Assembly (NCBI GenBank): GCA_945947035.1
Contig: CAMEXD010000008.1
Location: 1-64,000 of the forward strand
Direction: 5' to 3'
DNA length: 64,000 bases
Source: an uncultured Mycoplasma sp.
Lineage (GTDB): Bacteria > Bacillota_I > Bacilli_A > RF39 > UBA660
Made by a program: the position numbers and the translations under genes. The notes under the pieces were generated by a model. The model was not told the DNA's origin. It ran no database searches and worked only from the letters and a program-made list of their open reading frames with translations. Within the stretch, counting starts at the first letter, position 1. Each line of letters begins with the position of its first letter. Positions 28,958 to 36,416 of this stretch are shown here, piece by piece.

Positions 28958-31168
28958 TTACACCTCTTCTTTATATGTATTTAAACAACTATCTTTAAAT
29001 AATTTTCTAGTATATCTTGAAACAATTAAAAGTGTTATAACTACTAAAACTATATAGATAAATAAATAGTTGTAAAAAGATATATATCTAGTTAATTCTA
29101 AGATTTGTTTTGATACAATTACATTATTTTTTATAAGAAGAATAAAAGTAATAAATATTAAAAATGCTAAATGTGATAATGTAAATAATTCATAATTTAA
29201 AATAGATTTAACATTATTTTTAGAAGCTCCTAAAATTCTTAAAGTTGAAAAATAAGTGTTTCTTGATTTTAAAATAAGTTTAATTATAAAGTATGAGATA
29301 AAGAATAATACTACTATTAAAGCTATAATAACAATGGTTCTTATAATGTTCATAATCCTAGTTATAGTGTTATTAGAATCTGTCATAGTATCTTTTACAT
29401 AAAGAGCTTTATATCCTAAATCATTTAAACTTTTTATGGTTTCATTAACCTTTAAGGGATCTTTTACATAGACACTACTTTGATAATATTTATTAGAAAA
29501 TAATTCATCATAGTCTTTATCGTTCATAAATATAAAGCCATTATAATCATCATAACTATAACCTACTAAACTTTTCATATTATCTTTATTATAAGTATTT
29601 AATACCACTAATTTTTTTTCATAATTTTCATAGATATTATTTATTTTTAAAACAAATGAATAATTTTTACAATTATAATTTTTACATTTATATTCGTATT
29701 CTTCTCCTATTACAACTTTACCTTTAGGTACTTTAGAAGTCTTTATAATATTACCAAAATCTTTATCTATTTCACTACCTGCAAATAAATATTTTATTGT
29801 GCTATTTTCTTTTATAACTTGATTATTTAATTTTTCATAAATATATTCTGAAACATAGATATAAGTATCGTCATAACTTACTTCATCATCATATATTATT
29901 CCTACTATTTTAACAGGAAATTCTTTACTAATTACATAATCATATAAATCTTCTAATGAATAAGTTGAATCTATTATTTTACTTGGATCAGTACTTTGTA
30001 AATAATAATTACTATTTTTGTTTCCTCTTATTACAATTTCATTATCATTTAAAGGAAGTCTACCATATGATACTTCAAGATCAGAAGTATATTCTAAAAC
30101 ATAACCATAGAAGTAATAATTATTGGAAGATATAGAAATATTTCTATCTACTAAAGCATCTTGTTTTATTATTTTATCTACATTATCTATATTTTTTATC
30201 TGTTCATAAGAATCATCAGTAAAACTTTTATAATCTTCATTTTTTATAATGATTCTAGTATCACTTAAGTCAAGAAAAAACGTGTTAAAACCTTCATTTG
30301 ATAACATATAATTAGTTTTAGCAAAAGACCCATAAACGAAGAAAACAGAAAAAACGATAAATAAATAAACAGCAAGTATTAAGATACATTTTGAAAAAAT
30401 ATTAAAGGCATTTCTAAAACCAAGTCTTATTTTTGTTGATAATTTTACTTTTGATGTTTCAATTATTTCATAGTTTTGTTGTTTTTCATAATCTTTTATT
30501 TTTTTATCTTCTAAAACTTTTCCATCATGCATTGTTATTTTTCTAGTTACATATTTTTCTATTTGATCATAATTATGTGTTACAACAATAACTAGTTTAG
30601 AAGAAGATATTTCATGTAATAATTTTAAAACAGATTCACTTGATTTTGAATCCAAATTTCCAGTTGGTTCATCCGCTAAAATAATTGGAGTATCACATGC
30701 TAAAGCACGAGCAATTGCTACTCTTTGTTTTTGACCACCTGATAATTTTGATACTTTTCTATTACGATACTTATATAAATCAACTTTTTTAATTAAAAAT
30801 AGAACTTCTTCTTTTACCTCTTTTTTAGTTTTTCCCTTTAAAAGTAAAATAAGTTCAATATTTTGATAAACGGTATAGCTATTTACTAAATTAAAATTTT
30901 GGAAGATATTACTAACATATTTTTTACGATATAATTCGTAGTCTTTTTCTGTATAATGGCTTGTTTCTTCACCATTTATATACATTTCACCTTCTTCATA
31001 ACTATCAAGACCTGATATAACATTTAATAAAGTTGATTTACCACTACCACTTTCTCCAGTTATTGCAATAAATTCACCAAGATTGAATTTTAAATTTACT
31101 TTAGATATTCCTGTTGTTATTATTCCTTTACTATGATAAAACTTAGAAACGTTTTTTAACTCTAGCAT
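28958..31168 (-). CDS. fused ABC transporter ATPase-permease (MacB/FtsX type), proximal
   Basis: A 736-residue paralogue-like partner with the same layout: ATPase domain (GESGSGKSTLLNVISG, KLSGGQKQRVAIARALA, ILADEPTGNLDS), a helix after residue ~250, a ~300-residue external domain rich in Tyr/Asp, and three C-terminal helices of the FtsX type. The end GAAGAGGTGTAA supplies the ribosome site of the next gene, so the two are translationally coupled and probably act as a heterodimer. Divergent from the dCMP deaminase. Confidence 0.88.
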   Translation of the reverse strand: MLELKNVSKFYHSKGIITTGISKVNLKFNLGEFIAITGESGSGKSTLLNVISGLDSYEEGEMYINGEETSHYTEKDYELYRKKYVSNIFQNFNLVNSYTVYQNIELILLLKGKTKKEVKEEVLFLIKKVDLYKYRNRKVSKLSGGQKQRVAIARALACDTPIILADEPTGNLDSKSSESVLKLLHEISSSKLVIVVTHNYDQIEKYVTRKITMHDGKVLEDKKIKDYEKQQNYEIIETSKVKLSTKIRLGFRNAFNIFSKCILILAVYLFIVFSVFFVYGSFAKTNYMLSNEGFNTFFLDLSDTRIIIKNEDYKSFTDDSYEQIKNIDNVDKIIKQDALVDRNISISSNNYYFYGYVLEYTSDLEVSYGRLPLNDNEIVIRGNKNSNYYLQSTDPSKIIDSTYSLEDLYDYVISKEFPVKIVGIIYDDEVSYDDTYIYVSEYIYEKLNNQVIKENSTIKYLFAGSEIDKDFGNIIKTSKVPKGKVVIGEEYEYKCKNYNCKNYSFVLKINNIYENYEKKLVVLNTYNKDNMKSLVGYSYDDYNGFIFMNDKDYDELFSNKYYQSSVYVKDPLKVNETIKSLNDLGYKALYVKDTMTDSNNTITRIMNIIRTIVIIALIVVLFFISYFIIKLILKSRNTYFSTLRILGASKNNVKSILNYELFTLSHLAFLIFITFILLIKNNVIVSKQILELTRYISFYNYLFIYIVLVVITLLIVSRYTRKLFKDSCLNTYKEEV

Positions 31169-31232
31169 AAAAAGTCCTCCTAAAACAAGTATATGTATTA
31201 TTACATTTTAATTATATAAGAAAAAAATTTGC

Positions 31233-31261
31233 TTGTAAATCACTTTAAAAATAGTTATAAT
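31233..31261 (+). promoter_or_regulatory. promoter of dCMP deaminase gene
   Basis: Plus strand -35 TTGTAA (31233-31238), 17 bp, -10 TATAAT (31256-31261), 20 bp upstream of the start codon. Confidence 0.8.
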
Positions 31262-31281
31262 TATTTCATAAGAGGTATAGT

Positions 31282-31767
31282 ATGAGAATTGATAAAGTTA
31301 ATTATTATTTAGACATTGCTGAAACAGTTTTAGAACGTGGAACTTGTCTTAGAAGAAAATTTGGAGCAGTTATCGTTAAAAATGATGAAATAATTTCTAC
31401 AGGTTATGCTGGAGCTCCTCGTGGTAGAAAAAATTGTGATGAACTTGGATATTGCGCTAGAGAACAATTAAATATTCCGCGTGGTGAAAGATATGAAATG
31501 TGCAGAAGCGTTCACGCTGAACAAAATGCAATAATAAGCGCTGCTAGAAAAGATTTAATAGGATCAAGTCTTTATTTAGTAGGAAAAGAAGTAAAAGATA
31601 ATTCCTATGTTAAAAATGCTAATCCTTGTATTTTATGTAAAAGATTTATTTTAAACGCAGGTATTAAAGAAATAATAATTAGAAAAGATAAAACTAATTA
31701 TGAAGTAATTGATGTAAGTGATTATATCGAAAATGATGAAAGCTTAAATGGTACTTTTGGATATTAA
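31282..31767 (+). CDS. deoxycytidylate deaminase (ComEB-like)
   Basis: A 161-residue zinc enzyme of the CDA superfamily converting dCMP to dUMP for thymidylate synthesis. The zinc ligands and catalytic glutamate are in SVHAEQNAI (H and E) and ANPCILC (two cysteines). The second, allosteric-site-like region GAPRGRKNCDELGYC is typical of dCMP deaminases. AAGAGGT precedes the ATG. Single-gene unit with own promoter and terminator. Confidence 0.95.
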   Translation: MRIDKVNYYLDIAETVLERGTCLRRKFGAVIVKNDEIISTGYAGAPRGRKNCDELGYCAREQLNIPRGERYEMCRSVHAEQNAIISAARKDLIGSSLYLVGKEVKDNSYVKNANPCILCKRFILNAGIKEIIIRKDKTNYEVIDVSDYIENDESLNGTFGY

Positions 31768-31797
31768 AAAAATTCTTAAAACTTAAGAATTTTTTTA
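31768..31797. terminator. bidirectional terminator
   Basis: AAAAATTCTTAA / TTAAGAATTTTT stem between converging genes ending at 31767 (+) and 31795 (-). Confidence 0.85.
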
Positions 31798-32223
31798 TAT
31801 GTTCTTTTTACCACATTTTTTACAAAAATTAGAATCTTCATCAATTAAAGAGCCACAATATTTACATTTAATAAAATTATCATCACTTGTTAAGCCTTCT
31901 TTTATTGCTTTTGCAGTTTCAAAAACACCGATTCTATTAATTTCGGCACTTTTTGTTGCCATGTCTTTTAACTTTTGTTCATTATTGTCAATTATATTTT
32001 TAGTTGCTTTAATGCCATGTTCAGCCATTTTAGCACCAAAATCTACTATATCTTTTAATTCTTGTTCATTATCATTAAGCATATATTTAGTAGCTTTAAT
32101 ATTTTGCCCCATTATCTTAGATTTTAATTTTGGACTAAACATCATGAAAAAAATAAAAATAAAAATTAAAGCAACAACAATAGAAACAATTATAAATATA
32201 ATATTAAATAAATTAAAATTCAA
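31795..32223 (-). CDS. membrane protein with C-terminal zinc ribbon
   Basis: A 142-residue protein with an N-terminal transmembrane helix (IIFIIVSIVVALIFIFIFFMMF), an internal duplication of about 33 residues (NIKATKYMLNDNEQELKDI and GIKATKNIIDNNEQKLKDM) forming probable coiled coil, and a zinc ribbon CKYCGSLIDEDSNFCKKCGKKN with two CxxC pairs. The TTG at 32223 is preferred for its spacing to GGAAGTG. Function unknown; zinc ribbons of this type are common on small membrane regulators. Confidence 0.7.
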   Translation of the reverse strand: MNFNLFNIIFIIVSIVVALIFIFIFFMMFSPKLKSKIMGQNIKATKYMLNDNEQELKDIVDFGAKMAEHGIKATKNIIDNNEQKLKDMATKSAEINRIGVFETAKAIKEGLTSDDNFIKCKYCGSLIDEDSNFCKKCGKKNI

Positions 32224-32306
32224 AAGTATCACTTCCTTATTTATATATATTTTATTATAAGATTAGATATGATTTTGAAAAATTAACGAAAAGTATAATA
32301 ATGCTG

Positions 32307-32335
32307 TAGACTTTTTAACAATTTTATGTTATAAT
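32307..32335 (+). promoter_or_regulatory. ssrA promoter
   Basis: -35 TAGACT (32307-32312), 17 bp, -10 TATAAT (32330-32335), with the RNA starting 12 nt downstream. Confidence 0.75.
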
Positions 32336-32346
32336 TTTAAACACAT

Positions 32347-32693
32347 GGGGATGATTTGGGTTCGACAATTGTAAAAGGGCTTAAATTGCAAGTAGATGGC
32401 AATCTTTAAATGCAAAATTAAATATAACTGGAAACAGAAATCAATTAGCTTTCGCATAATTAATTAATTGAAAGCGCTTCTTTTATTTTTTTGCCTACGG
32501 AAAATATAAGAGGCTCATTTTAGTAGGATATATTATAAGTTCACTTACGGCTTATAATGAATTTTAGTAAGTTAGTTATTTAATTAGGAGGGGAATTCCC
32601 ATTTAAATAATGAATTGTTTGAATTTCCTAAACTTGTAGATGTTTAAGTTTGATTACTCTTGGACAGGGGTTCAATTCCCCTCATCTCCACCA
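32347..32693 (+). ncRNA. ssrA: tmRNA
   Basis: A 347-nt transfer-messenger RNA. The 5' GGGGATG pairs with CATCTCC before A-CCA at the 3' end, with the G3-U70 alanine identity pair; TTGGGTTCGACA and GGGGTTCAATTCCCC flank as in other tmRNAs. The tag is read from resume codon GCA at 32412: AKLNITGNRNQLAFA, then TAA at 32457. The LAFA ending is the degradation signal. SmpB and RNase R, its partners, are encoded at 39.2-42.3 kb. The 3' end is a classic integration site, and accessory DNA follows. Confidence 0.97.
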
Positions 32694-32737
32694 TAAGAGT
32701 TTCACTTGAACTGTCAAAAGGTCAAGTTTTATAAAGG

Positions 32738-32768
32738 GAAATCACTTGTTTGATAAAGTGATTTTTTG
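32738..32768 (+). terminator. terminator downstream of tmRNA
   Basis: AAATCACTT-N8-AAGTGATTT followed by TTTTGTTTG on the plus strand, 45 nt after the tmRNA CCA. Confidence 0.8.
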
Positions 32769-32837
32769 TTTGTTTGAATTTTTGTAGTGAAATGAGTGAG
32801 TAACATTTATAAATTAGAAATGTTTAATATACATGAA

Positions 32838-32925
32838 TCGGAAAAAAATCAGAAATTAATTGTAAATCAATCGGAAATGAAACGGAAATTATTCGGAAGT
32901 AAAACGGAAAAAAATCGGAAACTTA
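32838..32925. repeat. eight tandem 11-bp repeats (array 1)
   Basis: The sequence divides without gap into eight 11-mers close to TCGGAAATNAA, such as TCGGAAATGAA, ACGGAAATTAT, TCGGAAGTAAA and ACGGAAAAAAA. The last unit ends directly against an extended -10 (TGATATAAT, 32926-32934) that drives the gene at 32976. Position next to the -10 suggests a regulator-binding array, but no regulator is identified. Confidence 0.9.
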
Positions 32926-32934
32926 TGATATAAT
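32926..32934 (+). promoter_or_regulatory. extended -10 promoter
   Basis: TGATATAAT with no recognisable -35; the -35 zone is occupied by the 11-bp repeats. This suggests activator-dependent or repeat-controlled expression of the following gene. Confidence 0.55.
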
Positions 32935-32975
32935 GTAACTGTCAGATAAATAGTAATTTGTCAAATGGAGGATTT

Positions 32976-33305
32976 ATGAGAAAAACATTAAAAATATTAT
33001 TAATTGTAATATTTTCGTTGATTGGATTATTTATAGTATTCATTGCTGAGGAAAGTATTAGATTAAAAAATAATCCTTATGATAAACCATTAGTTATTAT
33101 TGATAAAGTTTTTTGTAGTAAAGATGATTGGGTTTGTTATGGTGAAGATGAAACATATATAGAAAAATATTGGAGTTTAGGATTCACATTGAAAATTAAA
33201 TATCATTTAGATGAAAAATCTAGTGATGATAATATTATTTATCATGTAACTGAAGAGGAATTTTTATTGCTTAACAAATTTAGAGTGTGGTCTTGGATAG
33301 AGTAA
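32976..33305 (+). CDS. small membrane-anchored protein, accessory
   Basis: A 109-residue protein: signal-anchor helix (LKILLIVIFSLIGLFIVFIA) then an extracytoplasmic acidic domain with two cysteines (VFCSKDDWVCYG) that could form a disulfide. Start at 32976 chosen because TGGAGG lies 5-6 nt upstream. No family recognised. It is preceded by the 11-bp repeat array and closed by its own terminator, in the accessory strip after tmRNA. Confidence 0.65.
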   Translation: MRKTLKILLIVIFSLIGLFIVFIAEESIRLKNNPYDKPLVIIDKVFCSKDDWVCYGEDETYIEKYWSLGFTLKIKYHLDEKSSDDNIIYHVTEEEFLLLNKFRVWSWIE

Positions 33306-33319
33306 CAAATCACAATTTG

Positions 33320-33343
33320 TAGAGCAGAAATGCTCCTTTTTTT
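33320..33343 (+). terminator. rho-independent terminator
   Basis: GAGCA-GAAA-TGCTC followed by CTTTTTTT, 15 nt after the stop of the small membrane-anchored gene. Confidence 0.9.
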
Positions 33344-33368
33344 AATGATGTAGTGATAGAAAGTACTG

Positions 33369-33412
33369 ATGGAAATGAAACGGAAAATAATTGGAAATGA
33401 AATAGGTAGTGA
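33369..33412. repeat. 11-bp repeats (array 2)
   Basis: Four units in register: ATGGAAATGAA, ACGGAAAATAA, TTGGAAATGAA and the diverged ATAGGTAGTGA. Same family as the array at 32838, here with the second motif GTAGTGA. Confidence 0.75.
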
Positions 33413-33531
33413 GTGATATGAGTGATTTTTTCAAAAAAAGTATTATTAAATATTTTACGAATGAAAAATATAAAAAATCATTTTCTAAAAAATAGCAAAC
33501 CCTTATAAAACCTAGGAAAACTCTATTTTAA

Positions 33532-33623
33532 TTCAGAAATTAACCGGAAATCAAACGGGTAGTGAAACATGTAGTGATCCAGAAATTATTCGGAAATTAA
33601 TCGGAAATCAAACGAATAGTGAT
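33532..33623. repeat. 11-bp repeats (array 3)
   Basis: Eight units starting with C at 33534, 33545, 33556, 33568, 33580, 33591, 33602 and 33613, spacing 11-12 bp. Most read C(G/A)GAAATNAA; the third, fourth and eighth contain the variant ...TAGTGA. The array ends about 30 bp before the promoter of the structured RNA at 33667. Confidence 0.8.
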
Positions 33624-33634
33624 TTTGGGTATAG

Positions 33635-33660
33635 GTCTTTGAAAAGACTTGTGATATACT
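33635..33660 (+). promoter_or_regulatory. extended -10 promoter with palindrome
   Basis: TGATATACT (33652-33660) is an extended -10. Immediately upstream, in the -35 zone, is the palindrome GTCTTTGAAAAGAC (33635-33648), a candidate operator. Confidence 0.55.
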
Positions 33661-33666
33661 GAAAAT

Positions 33667-33772
33667 GTCAACGAGGGACAGTTCATATAAGGTACGAATA
33701 TCGCACCAATAATGAATTTTTCTCTAACTAAAATTTTATATATGAACCAATCATAATGATTGATTTTTTTTT
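33667..33772 (+). ncRNA. candidate structured small RNA
   Basis: About 105 nt, from an extended -10 promoter to a terminator CAATCA-TAA-TGATTG plus T9. Two mutually exclusive folds are visible: GAGGGA/TTTCTC with TTCAT/ATGAA closing a GGTACGA...TCGCACC hairpin, or GTTCATATA/TATATGAAC across the whole RNA. It has no ribosome site or sizeable frame. It is either a stand-alone sRNA or an attenuator in front of the broken small gene at 33843. No known class was recognised. Confidence 0.45.
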
Positions 33773-33842
33773 ATGTTTTAAAAAAGTTGAAAAAAATAAT
33801 GAAAGTAAAATCTTAAATCTATTCACAGTCGGAGGAAGATTA

Positions 33843-34013
33843 TTGTTATTTAAAAGAAGTAAATTTTATCCAAAATATTTTGAATAGTATGTTGAGAATG
33901 TTACTTTAGAAGAAGTAACAAATATTTATGCTAAATACAATATGGAATTCAGAGATATTGTATGGCTTGACAATCAAAATGATAAAGAACTTTCAAAAGT
34001 TTTAAAACCTTAA
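33843..34013 (+). pseudogene. small gene interrupted by an in-frame TAG
   Basis: A GGAGG site 7 nt before TTG opens a frame of 56 codons ending at TAA 34011. Codon 15 is TAG (33885-33887). The parts read LFKRSKFYPKYFE and, after the stop, YVENVTLEEVTNIYAKYN with a Lys/Asp-rich tail. The continuous protein-like sequence on both sides argues for one inactivated gene. Family not recognised. Suppression or recoding of the TAG is possible but unsupported. Confidence 0.6.
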
Positions 34014-34038
34014 AAATAAAAAAATTACGATACATTTT

Positions 34039-34067
34039 TGACAATAGCGGTAATTTATGCTATTATT
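34039..34067 (+). promoter_or_regulatory. promoter of antitoxin RNA
   Basis: Consensus -35 TTGACA (34039-34044), exactly 17 bp, -10 TATTAT (34062-34067); the strongest promoter in the accessory strip and not followed by a coding gene. Confidence 0.85.
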
Positions 34068-34073
34068 AGTATG

Positions 34074-34190
34074 TAAGCAAGAAAACTTGCATAAAATAAA
34101 AAAAGAGGAACATTCAATAATCGCATGTTGAGTGTTACCTATTAATTGGTTTCACCTAAATCAAAGCTTGAGTTAGGTGAATTTCTTTTA
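34074..34190 (+). ncRNA. candidate RNA antitoxin of a type I toxin-antitoxin pair
   Basis: About 117 nt with three hairpins: GCAAG-AAAA-CTTGC at the 5' end; AACATTCAA / TTGAGTGTT with loop TAATCGCATG; and the terminator TTCACCTAA / TTAGGTGAA with T-rich tail. It is transcribed toward the small toxin gene on the other strand and overlaps its stop codon and 3' UTR. Two loops match the toxin mRNA leader: ATCGC faces GCGAT at the toxin ribosome site, and AAGCTTG faces CAAGCTT 25 nt before the start. This is the geometry of Fst/par and TxpA/RatA systems. Confidence 0.65.
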
Positions 34191-34271
34191 TATTAAAGTA
34201 ATAAATAACAATAATAGTAAAAGGAAGATAATAATTACTAAAGCAAAGATTAAAAAATCTTTCTTATTCAT
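34188..34271 (-). CDS. candidate type I toxin, 27-residue membrane peptide
   Basis: Starts at ATG 34271 with a strong GGGAGGCGAT site. The product is MNKKDF followed by a wholly hydrophobic segment (LIFALVIIIFLLLLLFITLI), the form of small pore- or membrane-disturbing toxins such as Fst, TxpA and the so-called holin-like toxins. A plausible promoter is TTGCTG-17-TTTAAT about 45 bp upstream of the start on the minus strand. The 3' end converges on the antitoxin RNA. Toxicity is inferred, not shown. Confidence 0.65.
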   Translation of the reverse strand: MNKKDFLIFALVIIIFLLLLLLFITLI

Positions 34272-34519
34272 CGTATCGCCTCCCTTCTTTTTGAAGCTTG
34301 GCTCCACCCAACTTATTAAATGTTCCTAAAAGCATTACAGCAAACAATTGTTTTAAACACAATGATTTTTATATTATTTTTTTGCTCGTTGTAATACATT
34401 TTGAAATTGTTTTGTTTCTTGCATCAATGAAAATAATACCATAATCACATTGTTATTTAAATACTTATTTAATAGTATTTTTTTTATTACTATTTTATAT
34501 AATTTAATGGAGGAATTAT

Positions 34520-35125
34520 ATGTATAAATTACAAAAATTACAATATCTATATCAAGATTTAGAACCTTATATAGATACTCATACTATGGGAGTTCATTAC
34601 AATAAACACGCCAAAAACTATTTAAATAAACTAAATAATTTATTAACAAAAAATAACTATAACTTTAATTATAGTTTAGAAGAATTAACATTTCATATCA
34701 ATGAATTTCCAAATGAAGATAAAGAAGATATTCTATTTAATTTAGGTGGTGTGTTAAATCATAATCTTTATTTTTCAAGTATTAGTCCTAATCATAATAT
34801 GCCATTTGGTAAGTTAAAAACTGCAATAAATAATAAATATAAAAGTTATGATAACTTTTTACAAAAACTAAAAGAAAAAGCTTTATCACTTAAAGGTTCA
34901 GGTTATACTTTTTTAGTTATTAATAATAATGATTTAGATATAGTTAATACCAAAAATCAAGAAACACCACTACAATATGGATTAATACCTTTATTAAATA
35001 TAGACATGTGGGAACATGCTTATTATTTAAATTATAAAAATGAAAAAGAAGAATATCTAAATAATTTATTTAATATTTTAGATTTTACTAATGCAAGTAA
35101 TATTTATAATAATTTAATAAAATAA
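34520..35125 (+). CDS. sodA: superoxide dismutase, Fe/Mn family
   Basis: A 201-residue Fe/Mn superoxide dismutase converting superoxide to oxygen and peroxide in the cytosol. Metal ligands are seen in order: His26 in TMGVHYNKHAKNY, His in GGVLNHNLYF, and Asp and His in IDMWEHAYYLNY. The chain is more diverged than most SODs (KGSGYTFLVIN replaces the usual GSGWAWL with Tyr for Trp). A GGAGG site precedes the ATG. Metal preference cannot be decided by eye. It stands alone, 250 bp from the toxin locus. Confidence 0.93.
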   Translation: MYKLQKLQYLYQDLEPYIDTHTMGVHYNKHAKNYLNKLNNLLTKNNYNFNYSLEELTFHINEFPNEDKEDILFNLGGVLNHNLYFSSISPNHNMPFGKLKTAINNKYKSYDNFLQKLKEKALSLKGSGYTFLVINNNDLDIVNTKNQETPLQYGLIPLLNIDMWEHAYYLNYKNEKEEYLNNLFNILDFTNASNIYNNLIK

Positions 35126-35260
35126 AGTATTATTCTTTTCAATGATTGTAAAAAATCAATAAAAAAAGCAGAAAAAATGTCAATTTTTTTATATTTTTGA
35201 AAAAATACGTTATTTTTAACTCGATTTTTTTCATTTTATGTGTCTAATTGAAATTTTTTC

Positions 35261-35289
35261 TTGATTTTATAAGAAATTTTTGATATAAT
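35261..35289 (+). promoter_or_regulatory. promoter of fic gene
   Basis: -35 TTGATT (35261-35266), 17 bp, -10 TATAAT (35284-35289). The transcript leader is only about 12 nt. The 35126-35260 spacer holds nothing else recognisable. Confidence 0.8.
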
Positions 35290-35307
35290 TTTGACGAGGT
35301 GAAAAAA

Positions 35308-36387
35308 ATGGAAGCAATGAAAGTTAATAAATTACCTATTGATTATAATATTGATAAAGAACTACTAAATTTAATTTCTGAAGCTAATACCAAATTCGGA
35401 GAATATAAATCATATTTAAAGAATATGGAATTTGATTCAAAATTCTTTTTAGACTCAATTATATTAAATGAAAGTTTTAAATCATCGCAAATTGAAGGAA
35501 CTCAAATTTCACAAGATGAAATGTATTATTTAAAATACATGCCAAAAACTGATGATAATTTAGAAATTCAAAATTTAAAAGAAGTAATAGAATATTCAAA
35601 AAGATATTTAAAAGAAAATAATAAAATAAATGTAACTTTTGTTAATAATATTCATAAAATTCTACTAGATAGTGTCAGAGGTAATGAAAAAGAGCCAGGA
35701 AAAATAAGGGACATTCAAAATTGGATCGGTCCAAAAGGTTGTACTATAGAAGAAGCAATATATGTACCTCCAAAACCAGATGATGTTCCAATGCTACTTG
35801 ATAATTTATTTCAATATATGAACGATGAATTTATTGATCCTATATTTATAAATCTAGCCATTTCCCATTCACAATTTGAAACAATACACGCTTACAGAGA
35901 TGGTAATGGTAGACTTGGAAGAGCATTAATACCAATTCAACTTTCAATGTTAACAAATGAAGAACCAATCTTATTTCTATCAGAAATTATAGAATTATAT
36001 AAACCTAGTTATTATAAATTTCTCAATGAAAGTAGAAAAGGAAATATGCTTGGATTTATTAAATTCTTCTTGCAATGCATTATTGATCAATGTAATAATT
36101 ATATTGCTAAAATTAATAGAATTAAAAATATTTATAATACTGACATGAAAAAAATAGACTCATTAAATAGTTCATCTGTTTATAAAATAATGCCAATTAT
36201 AATGAAACAAATAGTGTTCACTAAAAAAGAAATACAAGAAGAGGCCAAGGTATCAAACAATACAATTTCTCGAATACTTGATAAATTAGTAGAACTTAAT
36301 ATTTTAATACCAGATAAAACCTACTCTAAATACGGATATAAATATAAAGAAATATATGACGTTTTTGTAGGAAAAGATATTTACTAA
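35308..36387 (+). CDS. Fic-domain AMP-transferase with winged-helix C-terminus
   Basis: A 359-residue class II Fic protein. Order: an N-terminal Fic_N part with the inhibitory motif SSQIEGT (Glu63) that blocks the active site in cis; the Fic core with catalytic HAYRDGNGRLGR (His194); and a C-terminal winged-helix (KKEIQEEAKVSNNTISRILDKL). Such proteins AMPylate other proteins and may be self-regulating DNA-binding factors. Start at 35308 preferred over GTG 35299, which lies in the GAGGTG ribosome site. Target unknown. Confidence 0.93.
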   Translation: MEAMKVNKLPIDYNIDKELLNLISEANTKFGEYKSYLKNMEFDSKFFLDSIILNESFKSSQIEGTQISQDEMYYLKYMPKTDDNLEIQNLKEVIEYSKRYLKENNKINVTFVNNIHKILLDSVRGNEKEPGKIRDIQNWIGPKGCTIEEAIYVPPKPDDVPMLLDNLFQYMNDEFIDPIFINLAISHSQFETIHAYRDGNGRLGRALIPIQLSMLTNEEPILFLSEIIELYKPSYYKFLNESRKGNMLGFIKFFLQCIIDQCNNYIAKINRIKNIYNTDMKKIDSLNSSSVYKIMPIIMKQIVFTKKEIQEEAKVSNNTISRILDKLVELNILIPDKTYSKYGYKYKEIYDVFVGKDIY

Positions 36388-36416
36388 AAAAAGATAACTT
36401 AGTTTATCTTTTTTTA
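36388..36416. terminator. bidirectional terminator
   Basis: AAAAAAGATAA / TTATCTTTTTT stem between fic (+) and the DUF5698 gene (-). Confidence 0.85.

Noticed and set aside
31799-32260. 153-codon plus-strand frame antisense to the zinc-ribbon gene
   Set aside because: The opposite strand has a zinc ribbon, a membrane helix and a ribosome site; the antisense frame has none and begins inside the terminator.
32820-32933. 37-codon frame over repeat array 1, with an apparent 11-residue peptide repeat
   Set aside because: No ribosome site; the peptide periodicity (33 nt) follows from the 11-bp DNA repeat read in one frame, and the frame runs into the promoter.
33516-33660. Open frame across repeat array 3 and the promoter of the small RNA
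   Set aside because: No start codon or ribosome site, and it spans the palindrome and extended -10; explained by the lack of stops in the repeat unit.
32694-34520. Complete integrative element at the tmRNA 3' end
   Set aside because: No integrase, no second copy of the tmRNA 3' end recognised downstream; only accessory-looking content can be claimed.
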